From the IMG/VR virus record IMGVR_UViG_3300034022_000291, positions 1 to 44,217 of that record: a stretch of 44,217 nucleotides of DNA; one strand, given 5' to 3'. Source of the stretch: a virus. Position numbers and translations under genes: made by a program. Numbering within the stretch: the first letter of the stretch is position 1; every line of letters starts with the position of its first letter. The notes beneath the pieces were generated by a model. It ran no database searches, was not told the DNA's origin, and worked only from the letters and a program-made list of their open reading frames with translations. Positions 13,832 to 21,520 of the stretch are shown here, piece by piece.

Positions 13832-14044
13832 TTATTCCTCGACCTGATGAAGAGCATTTCCTGCTTCAGTACGAATAGCATGTGCGAGTTCGTCTACGGT
13901 TTTATAATTGTCGCTTCCGTGCTTCAGTATATTGCGACACATAGAATCAATTTCATACAATGAATGCCATGCTTGATTGCAATGAACAGCCCGCATATGC
14001 TCATAGTTATCATCCGGTAAGTTAAATTCTAGTATTGCTTTCAT
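13832..14044 (-). CDS. Small conserved phage protein, unknown
   Basis: A 70-residue protein, MKAILEFNLPDDNYEHMRAVH, a beta-strand followed by two helices (WHSLYEIDSMCRNILKHG). The pattern is common in many phage genomes as a small protein of unknown function. Confidence 0.68.
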   Translation of the reverse strand: MKAILEFNLPDDNYEHMRAVHCNQAWHSLYEIDSMCRNILKHGSDNYKTVDELAHAIRTEAGNALHQVEE

Positions 14045-14058
14045 AAGTTAATTTATAA

Positions 14059-14457
14059 TTATTCAAAAGCGAATTTGTGAAATGATTCTGGTAAGATAAC
14101 GTTAGAAGGAATTTCTTTACCGCGAAACAATTTACCAATATCTTGACTATCGTAACCAGCAAGACCGCAACCAATCTTAGTCACCAAGAACTCAAGTTGA
14201 GGAAAGCAGTTAGCAGTCCCTAAGAATAAGTCAATTTGATATTCAATATCAGAAAGATGAAGAGTAATGATTTGATGATCTTTGGTTGGCAAAGCGTAAG
14301 ATTGACCATAAAGACCAACACCTTTTCCCCAAACTGCGCCAAATTTCTTGTGAGCAAGAGCGGCAGCTCCTGCACCATGAATTCCAGCAAAGTTGCTGCC
14401 AAACACGAAGATTTGATGAGGCTCAAGAGAAGTAATATTTTCGGGTGTGAATTTCAT
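14059..14457 (-). CDS. Macrodomain-like phage protein
   Basis: A 132-residue protein. IFVFGSNFAGIHGAGAAALA (about 16-35), GKGVGLYGQSYALPTKD (44-60) and FLVTKIGCGLAGY (90-102) match a phage/bacterial family with a macrodomain-like alpha/beta fold and glycine-rich loops. Macrodomains bind or hydrolyse ADP-ribose derivatives. Binding here is plausible from the loops but not shown. A promoter-like site lies just before the gene, 11 nt from the ATG. Confidence 0.65.
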   Translation of the reverse strand: MKFTPENITSLEPHQIFVFGSNFAGIHGAGAAALAHKKFGAVWGKGVGLYGQSYALPTKDHQIITLHLSDIEYQIDLFLGTANCFPQLEFLVTKIGCGLAGYDSQDIGKLFRGKEIPSNVILPESFHKFAFE

Positions 14458-14468
14458 TTACAAGAGAG

Positions 14469-14496
14469 ATCAAAGTGATTTTGGCGGGTATGTCAA
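14469..14496 (-). promoter_or_regulatory. Putative leftward promoter of the macrodomain-like gene
   Basis: Minus strand TTGACA (14491-14496) and TTTGAT (14469-14474), 16 nt apart; the start codon is 11 nt beyond the -10, leaving only a few bases of leader. Confidence 0.42.
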
Positions 14497-14502
14497 GCGT
14501 TT

Positions 14503-14532
14503 TTGGGATTTTTTTTGAAAAAAGTGTAAAAT
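14503..14532 (+). promoter_or_regulatory. Putative rightward promoter of the 83-aa gene
   Basis: TTGGGA (14503-14508) and TAAAAT (14527-14532) are 18 nt apart. The ATG at 14541 follows the -10 by 8 nt, so the transcript would be leaderless or nearly so. It is divergent to the macrodomain-like gene. Confidence 0.4.
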
Positions 14533-14540
14533 AAATTACA

Positions 14541-14792
14541 ATGGAGATTTCTGCTGTCAATTCCATTTCTTTTGGGCCATCTGTTAAAGATGTCGCTTCG
14601 CTCTACGCGAAAAACTCGCCTGTCGCTCTAGTTTCTCCTCAGAGAATCGAACCTAACGGAATAGATCAGGAAGAGCTTTATGATTTAAAAAAGCTTTTAA
14701 TTCAAGCTATCGACACAATGAATTTCTCTTTAGCTGTCCAAGTGCTCGATAAGATCATCCAGATGCACAAAAAAGCTGGCGCAATCTCTTGA
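14541..14792 (+). CDS. Lone rightward small protein, unknown
   Basis: An 83-residue protein. The first 40 residues are polar and probably loose; residues 43-78 form amphipathic helices (EELYDLKKLLIQAIDTMN, AVQVLDKIIQMHKKAG). It faces the cyclase gene; their stop codons are directly adjacent with no base between, so no terminator separates them. It has its own promoter-like sequence. It could be a regulator or antisense-overlapping unit for the curli block, but nothing in the sequence shows this. Confidence 0.55.
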   Translation: MEISAVNSISFGPSVKDVASLYAKNSPVALVSPQRIEPNGIDQEELYDLKKLLIQAIDTMNFSLAVQVLDKIIQMHKKAGAIS

Positions 14793-16841
14793 TTACTTAC
14801 TAGTTGCGTGATAAACACCGTCCCAATCTTTGGGTAAGTTGGCGGTTTTGAGTTCAGAGATTCTGCTTTCTAGCATCTCGTAATACTCAATCATCTTTAG
14901 ATTTTCTGCTTTGAGTCTAGTCAAGTAGATCATTGCTTCGTCCCAGTTCATCGCGTAGTAGAAATCCATCATCTTCTTGTGATGAGAAACAATCTTATTT
15001 GCCTTCTCATCGTTCGTGATTACGGTATAAATCTTAATCCCTTCTTTCTTACCTTTGACCGCGATGTTGTCTAACTCTAGGAAATTGAATGAATTCTCGA
15101 TGCCTTTCACCGTTTGCTCGCCAATGACTATGCCAACGTGATAAGGTTTGCTCTGACCTTCTAAGCGAGACGAGAGATTAACTGCATCTCCAAGGCAAGT
15201 ATAGTCGAAACGATTTTCTGAACCCATGTTTCCAACAACAACGGAGCCAGAGTTGACGCCAACGCCAATGGAAAGTTGCGGCAATTTTTCTAGTGCGAGT
15301 TGTTTATTTAACTCATCGAGTTTCACGAACATCTCAACAGCGCACTCAATAGCTAATTCTTTGTGGCGCGCTACATCAACAGGCGCGTTCCAAAAAGCCA
15401 TAACCGCATCACCAATTAGTTTGTCAACAGTTCCATCTTTGCTCATAACCAGCTTGAGCATAGGAGTCATGTAACGGTTAATCAAAGAAGTTAATCCTTG
15501 AGGATCAGTCTTGAAATGCTCGCTAAGTGCAGTGAAGCCGCGAACGTCAGAGAAAAGGATTGTCAAGTCTTTTGTTTCACCGCCAAGTTTTAATAGTTCT
15601 GGATTAGTTTGGAGCTTTTTAACCATCGCAGGAGCAAGATAGTGTTCAAACTGCTTTCTGATTTGTTGCTTCTGTTTAAACTCATTGATGAAACGCATGA
15701 ACGCAGACACAGAGAAGCAGATGAAAAGGGTAAAGACTATCCAACTATAATCAAAAAGTAGTCCATTGCCAAAGGCTTTGACGCCATAAATGACTGGTGC
15801 AACCATCAAACCGATGGATAATCCAGCGCAAACTAAGTAATTCAGCCAAATGAACGTGACTATAACTAACAATGCAGCAAGAGTGCCATACAGAACCTCG
15901 TACAAATTGAATTCAGACGGTCTTTCGAGTCTTGAGTCATCTAGCAGCATTTGAGCGGCAAAAAGCGGTATTTCGTAACCATTCTTGATATTAACTGATG
16001 TTGCGACAGTGTTGGAAAGACCTTCTGCTGTTGGCGCAATCATCACGATCTTGCCTTTAACTGCTGACCAATCTTCTTTGGTAAATGAAAAAGACTCAAA
16101 GGTGTATTTGAAATTCAACCAAACTCGCCCATTCTCGTCAGTTTTAATTGTTTTAAATTTAGGAATACGAACGGCAGATACGCCAGCTTGATTAACTTTT
16201 GCTTGGTAACTTGGGTCATTTGAAGCTACGCGCAAAATTTCTAATGGCAGTGTTGGGTAAAACTCTTTGTTCACTTGAACGATCAGCGGTAATCTTCTTA
16301 CTACGCCATCAACTTCGGGCGCAGTTAAGAGCATACCAACGCCAGCAGCAGCTTCGCCAAGTTCTTTTGTCGGCCCAATCGCCGCAGAGTAATCAAATAG
16401 CCAATCATTGATGCCACTGCCAACAACTGCTACGCCTCTTGGCACAGGTGAGCCTTTTCCTTTATTTGCCGCAGATTGACTAATGATTACAGGATACTTG
16501 CCGAAAGTTTCTTTTAGTGCGGCGTCTCCATTGAATCGGTCACTCTCAGCAAAAATAATCGGCAACACGACAATCTCTGCTCCGTTATCAAATGCCTTTG
16601 TTATTGCGTCGGCTAAGATTTGTCTTGGGAAAGGCCATTGACCATGCTTCTCAAGAGTCTTCTCATCTATCTCTACTACAACAACACTTTCACTTTGGAC
16701 TTTCTCTTGAGTGATCTGATAGTAATCTAAGGCTTTTAATCTCGCCGTCTCAATGAAGAACGGGTCTTGAACTCTTAAAGTTACTAGACAAATTAAAACC
16801 AACAGTGATGCGATTGCTGTATAGATTCTATATTTCTTCAT
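14793..16841 (-). CDS. CHASE2-domain class III adenylate/guanylate cyclase
   Basis: A 682-residue membrane protein. An N-terminal membrane helix (about 6-22) is followed by an extracytoplasmic CHASE2 sensor domain (about 30-305), three membrane helices (about 318-382) and a cytoplasmic class III cyclase domain (about 420-610). The catalytic set is intact: metal aspartates D432 (SDVRGFT) and D478 (GDAV), the purine-selecting K474, T548 where class IIIb enzymes have Thr, N555 and R559 (VNLSSR). K474 suggests ATP, so cAMP. It overlaps the FecR gene by 4 nt. CHASE2-cyclases next to FecR proteins are known in bacteria; finding the pair in a phage is unusual. The C-terminal about 70 residues are helical and of unknown role. 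Confidence 0.92.
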   Translation of the reverse strand: MKKYRIYTAIASLLVLICLVTLRVQDPFFIETARLKALDYYQITQEKVQSESVVVVEIDEKTLEKHGQWPFPRQILADAITKAFDNGAEIVVLPIIFAESDRFNGDAALKETFGKYPVIISQSAANKGKGSPVPRGVAVVGSGINDWLFDYSAAIGPTKELGEAAAGVGMLLTAPEVDGVVRRLPLIVQVNKEFYPTLPLEILRVASNDPSYQAKVNQAGVSAVRIPKFKTIKTDENGRVWLNFKYTFESFSFTKEDWSAVKGKIVMIAPTAEGLSNTVATSVNIKNGYEIPLFAAQMLLDDSRLERPSEFNLYEVLYGTLAALLVIVTFIWLNYLVCAGLSIGLMVAPVIYGVKAFGNGLLFDYSWIVFTLFICFSVSAFMRFINEFKQKQQIRKQFEHYLAPAMVKKLQTNPELLKLGGETKDLTILFSDVRGFTALSEHFKTDPQGLTSLINRYMTPMLKLVMSKDGTVDKLIGDAVMAFWNAPVDVARHKELAIECAVEMFVKLDELNKQLALEKLPQLSIGVGVNSGSVVVGNMGSENRFDYTCLGDAVNLSSRLEGQSKPYHVGIVIGEQTVKGIENSFNFLELDNIAVKGKKEGIKIYTVITNDEKANKIVSHHKKMMDFYYAMNWDEAMIYLTRLKAENLKMIEYYEMLESRISELKTANLPKDWDGVYHATSK

Positions 16842-18013
16842 CTCTGAGTAATGTAAACTTTACTTTTTTCACCGTAGTTTAAAACGTAAGCTTGACCATT
16901 AACAGTAACGGTAGAGTTAGCGTCGTATTTGGTGGTAAATTTGATTACACCTTTATCAGTAGATAGAGATAATGAAGCGTATTTTCCATCAGTAGTGAAT
17001 CCGTTGTTAACGGTAGTTGTTCCTGATGTTATATTATTTGTCTGAATTGGATTCGTGATCGAAGGAACTTCAATTTTAGGAACTTCTTTAACAACCACTG
17101 GTGTTTGAACTTCTACTTTTGGAGCTTCAACTGTTGGAGCTTCTATTTTAGCGTCCAATTTTATTTGGGCAACTTCTGTTTCTTGTTTAGGTGGAGGCGG
17201 CGCGTCTGCTGTTGCGCTGGCGGCTTCTGTTACTGTTTCAGAAACAGTTTGTTGCGCCACTTGAGTTTTAGTATCGACGGTTTTCTTATTTGATTTGTCG
17301 TCTTTCTTGTCTTCGACTTTATCTTTTTCAGACGAAACTTTTTTTGTTTCTTTACTATTCTTAGTAATAGATTTGTTACTCTCTACCAGAAGATTATTAT
17401 TGATCTTAGACTCGTCATTCAAGTCTAGAATAACTGGAGCTGTTGGATTAGAGAAAGCAGAGGAGATAAATGTTGCTTGGTAAGCCTGATTCAACACAAC
17501 TGTACCGCTAGAGTTGGCAACTTCAATCGAGCCTACAACTGGTGAAGCGCCAGTTAGCGACGGAAGAGACGGCAAAAGAACAATTAAACTTTTACCGTCT
17601 TCTCCTACGCTCATCGAGAAATCTGTTCCTCTAACTGAAACAACAGCAGTTGGAGTTTTGATTTTTATATTTTCTCTACTATTCTTCGCTATGAGTCCAG
17701 AAGTATATCTGACTGTTCCCGATGCAGCTTTGATTGACAAAGAACCTTTGCCGCTCGATGGGTCATAAACGAACTCGTCGATTTTTAATTTAGAGAACTC
17801 TGTAATCTGGACTCTTGTGTCGTCTTCAAAAGTAATGCCAACGCGAGATTGAAGTGTTTCGATTGTGTCGTACATCTCAACCCCAACGTTAGCTTTACCA
17901 TCAATCTTGCTCTTATCTCTGGTAATTTGAGTTGGGCCAGTAGCCTCTACTATTTTACCAGATGAACCAAAAAGAGATAAAGCCGTTAATAAAAATATAA
18001 CGGCAAATCTCAT
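16838..18013 (-). CDS. FecR-domain protein
   Basis: A 391-residue exported protein. A signal peptide (residues 1-18, MRFAVIFLLTALSLFGSS) is followed by a FecR-type beta domain (about 20-135: SRVGITFEDDTRVQITEFS, ASGTVRYTSG, TPTAVVSVRGTDF). Then come a K/E/D-rich linker (about 215-250), a P/V/E-rich stretch with repeated EAP/EVP units (about 270-325) and a small C-terminal beta region. No sigma-regulating membrane helix is seen, so it is the free periplasmic type usually found with CHASE2 cyclases. It may bind a ligand or fibre subunit and signal to the cyclase. It overlaps the curlin-like stop by 1 nt. Confidence 0.85.
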   Translation of the reverse strand: MRFAVIFLLTALSLFGSSGKIVEATGPTQITRDKSKIDGKANVGVEMYDTIETLQSRVGITFEDDTRVQITEFSKLKIDEFVYDPSSGKGSLSIKAASGTVRYTSGLIAKNSRENIKIKTPTAVVSVRGTDFSMSVGEDGKSLIVLLPSLPSLTGASPVVGSIEVANSSGTVVLNQAYQATFISSAFSNPTAPVILDLNDESKINNNLLVESNKSITKNSKETKKVSSEKDKVEDKKDDKSNKKTVDTKTQVAQQTVSETVTEAASATADAPPPPKQETEVAQIKLDAKIEAPTVEAPKVEVQTPVVVKEVPKIEVPSITNPIQTNNITSGTTTVNNGFTTDGKYASLSLSTDKGVIKFTTKYDANSTVTVNGQAYVLNYGEKSKVYITQR

Positions 18014-18729
18014 TAAGGAATCGGAGGTAAACTAGCAGCAGTTGTGCTTTGCTGAATAGTAACTGTATTGAAGCTGCCAGTCAAATTGTAGGTCAAAGTT
18101 TGCTTTTCTGAACCTGCTTGCTGGAAGTTCATTGTGTTTGAGCTTCCTAAAACAGTTACAACTTGACTGTGACCACTGCCAGCAGCGTTTCCGCCCGGAT
18201 TACCTGCCTGAGTTGTGGTTAATAAATTGCTGGAACCAGTGATGAGATAATCTAATTTGTTATATTTACCATCATCAATTCCAACTTTCATTACGTTACT
18301 GTTACCAGTAACAGCGAATTTAACATCGCCATCAACAGTAGTAGCTTTATCTGTGCTGTTGGCGATAGCGTCTTTATTAAGCAAGAATGTATTTGAGTTG
18401 CCAGTGAAGGTAAGATCAATATCGTTATTTGCTCCATTTGTGAACATCTTTAGGTTATTGCTATTACCAGTAGTAATAGATTTAAGGGTCAAGTTGTTAC
18501 CGATCATGGAAAAGTTAGCATCGTTGTTGTCTCCAACTTGTCTCATCTCAAAAGAGAGGTTGTCGGATGTTATTTCGCTGGGTGTGCCAGACGAACCAAT
18601 TTTATTAACGCTACCAGTTTGAACAATAGTTGTTGTACCAGTAGTGGTGATTTGGTTGATGTAGATTTGATTCTGCCCAAAGCAAAGGGCGGATAAAAAT
18701 ACATATAAGGCTAAGAGTTTGATTTTCAT
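18013..18729 (-). CDS. Curlin-like secreted repeat protein
   Basis: A 238-residue protein. A signal peptide (MKIKLLALYVFLSALCFG) is followed by about nine imperfect repeats with G-x-x-N and Q-x-G positions, e.g. RQVGDNNDANFS, TGNSNNLKM, TGSSNLLTTTQAG, GSSNTMNFQQAG and TGSFNTVTIQQ. This is the Q/N/G spacing of curlin (CsgA/CsgB) amyloid repeats, though spacing is looser and the S-x5-Q consensus is degraded. Its place directly after the CsgG-like gene supports it as that exporter's cargo. It could form fibres, or be a minor/nucleator-type subunit. Coupled to its neighbours by a 4-nt and a 1-nt overlap. Confidence 0.8.
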   Translation of the reverse strand: MKIKLLALYVFLSALCFGQNQIYINQITTTGTTTIVQTGSVNKIGSSGTPSEITSDNLSFEMRQVGDNNDANFSMIGNNLTLKSITTGNSNNLKMFTNGANNDIDLTFTGNSNTFLLNKDAIANSTDKATTVDGDVKFAVTGNSNVMKVGIDDGKYNKLDYLITGSSNLLTTTQAGNPGGNAAGSGHSQVVTVLGSSNTMNFQQAGSEKQTLTYNLTGSFNTVTIQQSTTAASLPPIP

Positions 18730-19520
18730 TGTTTTTGTGGGGTTTTATATTTCCAGAGTCCCGATTTATCTCCTTGATCTACTATTTCTATCACTGCTTG
18801 TTCGATAGCACTTCTAACAGCTATTGTATTTGGTTCATTGGCAGTTAATCCAAGTTCAGATTCCACAGGAGTTACGCCGTGTTCATAGAACTTGAATAGG
18901 TTGCCTGAAACCGCGACACTAGAAATTGTTTTAGTTACAGCTACACTAAGTAATATCTCGCCTGTTTGTACGCTAACGAAACGAAGCGAAACTGTAACAA
19001 CGTCTTTACGGTACTGCGAGCTTGCAGATATACCAAGAACGCTTGCGCCAGCACCACCAGTAATTATGTTGGTGTCATATCCGATGATGCCGCCTTCCGC
19101 AATAATGCCAGCAAAAAGCATAGGAGTTAGCTTTTCGGCGTCTCTACCTTGAAATGTTTCTCTTGTTTGGTTGATTAGCTGCCGTTCTCTAATGATATTA
19201 TCCAAACTGGTGCGCTCTAGCACCTGAAACCATTTGCCACTGCCAGCCACGCGCAAAGCGTCTATAAGCCAGCTTTCCGCTCCTTGCGTAACGGCAGATG
19301 AGAAAGAGGCGTAAGAATCTACCGTCTTGCGCTGTCCAGTCTTATCGACGAAGGAATAAACAGCAATGCTGATTCTTGGGCTTTCAGGCGGCGGCAAGTT
19401 CTTTAGCTGCTGCTCCAAGGGTGGAGCTTGCAGCTTCGGCTTTTCTAATATGGCGGGTTTTTGCGGGAAAGATGAGCAACCAGCCAAGAAAAGAATTAAA
19501 AATGGCATTACCCATTTCAT
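18726..19520 (-). CDS. csgG: CsgG-like outer-membrane curli secretion lipoprotein
   Basis: A 264-residue lipoprotein with lipobox LAGC (C15). The family core is well kept: IAVYSFVDKTGQ (52-63), the constriction-loop region SYASFSSAV with the key Phe, WFQVLERTSLDNIIRERQ, EGGIIGYDTN, TGGAGAS, TVSLRFVSVQTGEIL, and a C-terminal NEP motif. CsgG forms a nonameric outer-membrane channel through which unfolded curlin passes. E. coli CsgG is 277 residues. A strong ribosome-binding site (GGAGGTGG) lies before the start. The C-terminal tail is shorter than in E. coli. Confidence 0.94.
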   Translation of the reverse strand: MKWVMPFLILFLAGCSSFPQKPAILEKPKLQAPPLEQQLKNLPPPESPRISIAVYSFVDKTGQRKTVDSYASFSSAVTQGAESWLIDALRVAGSGKWFQVLERTSLDNIIRERQLINQTRETFQGRDAEKLTPMLFAGIIAEGGIIGYDTNIITGGAGASVLGISASSQYRKDVVTVSLRFVSVQTGEILLSVAVTKTISSVAVSGNLFKFYEHGVTPVESELGLTANEPNTIAVRSAIEQAVIEIVDQGDKSGLWKYKTPQKQ

Positions 19521-19522
19521 TC

Positions 19523-19978
19523 TTAACCACCTCCTGGTTTGAGGACTCCAACAGGAAGCTGAATCTGTGTCGAACTGCCTGTTGCTGGGTCATTGATATA
19601 AAGCGTTACTAAGTCGCCGTTCTTTTGCCAAGTAACGGTTGCGCCACCTTGTAAGTTGATAATCCCAAACGTTTCGCCGTTTGAATTAAAAATCTGATCT
19701 GTAACTTGAGAAGCAAGCTGAGAATAAATTCTTGCTTGTAAGTTATTTATGAAAGTATTGAGCGGAGTGTTTGTCTCTTGAATCTTCTTCTGTTCAAGAT
19801 CAGCCTTTAAGTTATCTTTAACGGCTTGCTTGCGGGTACGAGCTAAATTCTCTACTGTAAGAGCGTGTCCAGAATAGTTAACTCCATTGAAAAACGGAGA
19901 CTTGAAGGCATGAACCATCTCGCTTCCACGCAAGCTGGAAATAAAAATAAATAAAATTAGAAAAAATGCCTTCTTCAC
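19523..19978 (-). CDS. csgF: CsgF-like curli assembly factor
   Basis: A 151-residue exported protein. The signal peptide (MKKAFFLILFIFISSLRGS) is followed by AFKSPFFNGVNYSG, which matches the conserved mature N-terminus of CsgF that inserts into the CsgG pore, then a helical part (TPLNTFINNLQARIYSQLAS) and a beta C-terminus (DLVTLYINDPATGSSTQIQL). Size and order match CsgF (E. coli 138 residues). CsgF couples secretion to fibre nucleation at the cell surface. Only 2 nt separate it from csgG. Confidence 0.9.
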   Translation of the reverse strand: MKKAFFLILFIFISSLRGSEMVHAFKSPFFNGVNYSGHALTVENLARTRKQAVKDNLKADLEQKKIQETNTPLNTFINNLQARIYSQLASQVTDQIFNSNGETFGIINLQGGATVTWQKNGDLVTLYINDPATGSSTQIQLPVGVLKPGGG

Positions 19979-19989
19979 TTATCATACCA

Positions 19990-20652
19990 TTACACTTTTT
20001 TATCAGATTCTTTGAATTGATAGAAGTAATCGTCGTTATCTAAAGCGACCCACTTGCCTTTACCTTCGCAAGTGAACTCTTTATCAAAGACTTTCCAATC
20101 TGGTTTCTCTAATTTTTTAGCGATAAAAGCGCCACCATCTCTCCAAACAACTCTATTATTTGGCTGAAAGAATAATTGATTACATTCTTTACCTGTTGAG
20201 TCTTGAAGACCCCAAATAAGATGGCCGCATTTGTGTCCTCCAGCCATTTCAGAATAACCTAGAGCGCAATCAGGATTGTCATGCCAGTCTATTGTGAATA
20301 AGTATTTGCCCTTAACCCATTCGTGATTCTTGAGCTGAACTTCAACAGCGGCGTTCTTATGATACTCATATCTTGTTACAGACAAGACATTTGAGTAACA
20401 ATCCCAAAGTTGCAGCCAATCTAAAGGATAGTTAGAGTGTTTAGGTTCTAGTGTCAGATATTGAATAGGAACTCTATCATGTCTAGAGCCATACTCCGTC
20501 ATTACTTGAAATGTAAGGCAGCGGCGAGTTAATGAGGTAACTCCGAAAACTTCACACGAAATATACTCTTTTTCAGCTTTAGTATGATTATAAAGAAAAT
20601 CACTGCTTAAATAAGCATGAAAAACAGGAATGTTGGCGTTTAAGTATGGCAT
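19990..20652 (-). CDS. Hypothetical phage protein
   Basis: A 220-residue protein rich in W, Y, H and C (LDWLQLWDCYSNV; CALGYSEMAGGHKCGHLIWG), without signal peptide. No family recognised. Some cysteine/histidine clustering (about residues 129-145) could bind metal. It overlaps the next upstream gene by 1 nt and lies 11 nt before csgF, so the curli genes are on the same transcript as ordinary phage genes. Confidence 0.62.
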   Translation of the reverse strand: MPYLNANIPVFHAYLSSDFLYNHTKAEKEYISCEVFGVTSLTRRCLTFQVMTEYGSRHDRVPIQYLTLEPKHSNYPLDWLQLWDCYSNVLSVTRYEYHKNAAVEVQLKNHEWVKGKYLFTIDWHDNPDCALGYSEMAGGHKCGHLIWGLQDSTGKECNQLFFQPNNRVVWRDGGAFIAKKLEKPDWKVFDKEFTCEGKGKWVALDNDDYFYQFKESDKKV

Positions 20653-21305
20653 TACTTCTTTTTACGCTTTTTTGCTGGGGCTTTGGACTCTTTATTTTTA
20701 TTTTTGATAAACTCGTTCATATCTTCTACCTTCATAATATCTAACTTGGTAGTGATATGCTCATAGAAATCAGGGAAACATTCTTTAAACAGCTTGAGAT
20801 TAATAACTGTTGATTCCATAGATGGTCTGGAGAAGGAGGAGTAAAGAGCTTTAACCGCTAGTTCGTCGCCCTGCATAACTGCTTCGCGCAATTCTGGGCA
20901 CAGGAAAAGACCAAGGAAGCAATCCTTAAAGCTGCTGATTAACATTCCAAGAGATAGTTCAAATTGTTTTTGATTTATAAAAAATGTTTCTACTGGAATA
21001 TTCCAGCTAACCATTGCGTCATCACCGTAATCAATACTGATCTTAAGAGTTTTTTCTTTTATCTTGGACCAAATAACCTCACCAAGATAAGGCTGGCAAA
21101 CAGCGAAAAATACAGATAGTCTTTCTCTAATGTCCGCATCAATCTCTGAATCAAATTGAGTGTTGACTGCGATTTTAGTTAAATCAACAATAGCTTCTTT
21201 AAAGTTTTTACGAGTAATTTTCTTTTTTAAAACAGATTCAAAATCTTTTTTTACTTTAGAAAATTCTGTAAACAAAATTGTTTCTTGTTCTTCGTAAGTC
21301 ATCAT
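20652..21305 (-). CDS. Hypothetical protein with Lys-rich tail
   Basis: A 217-residue helical protein with a very basic C-terminus (residues 200-217, APAKKRKKK). The tail could bind nucleic acid or membrane. A good ribosome-binding site (GGAGG) precedes the start, within the end of the upstream gene. No family recognised. Confidence 0.62.
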   Translation of the reverse strand: MMTYEEQETILFTEFSKVKKDFESVLKKKITRKNFKEAIVDLTKIAVNTQFDSEIDADIRERLSVFFAVCQPYLGEVIWSKIKEKTLKISIDYGDDAMVSWNIPVETFFINQKQFELSLGMLISSFKDCFLGLFLCPELREAVMQGDELAVKALYSSFSRPSMESTVINLKLFKECFPDFYEHITTKLDIMKVEDMNEFIKNKNKESKAPAKKRKKK

Positions 21306-21520
21306 TGTATTTCCTCCAAAGCAGATAGTGTTTCAGCGTCGATCTTTGCGCTCCAATTTTTTGTAAAGTCCCAATACTCTACTCCTTGATCGAATAAGTC
21401 TTTAGACTTAGAGAAAACATTAAGAATGTCTCCTGAAAATACAGGAAGAACAGTTTGAATATTTTCGCCGTAATTAAAACAATGAAGAGTGTGGGTTTTT
21501 TTAACGAGGTATTTACTCAT
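21302..21520 (-). CDS. Small hypothetical protein
   Basis: A 72-residue protein from ATG 21520, where TAATG overlaps the upstream stop; an ATG four codons earlier is also possible. Composition is aromatic (VEYWDFTKNWSAKID). No family recognised. Confidence 0.55.
   Translation of the reverse strand: MSKYLVKKTHTLHCFNYGENIQTVLPVFSGDILNVFSKSKDLFDQGVEYWDFTKNWSAKIDAETLSALEEIQ

Noticed and set aside
14793-19978. The curli block as a stretch of contaminating bacterial chromosome
   Set aside because: Gene packing, strand, A/T-richness and close junctions (11 nt to the upstream phage gene, adjacent stop codons downstream) match the flanking phage genes; only read-level data could finally exclude a chimera.
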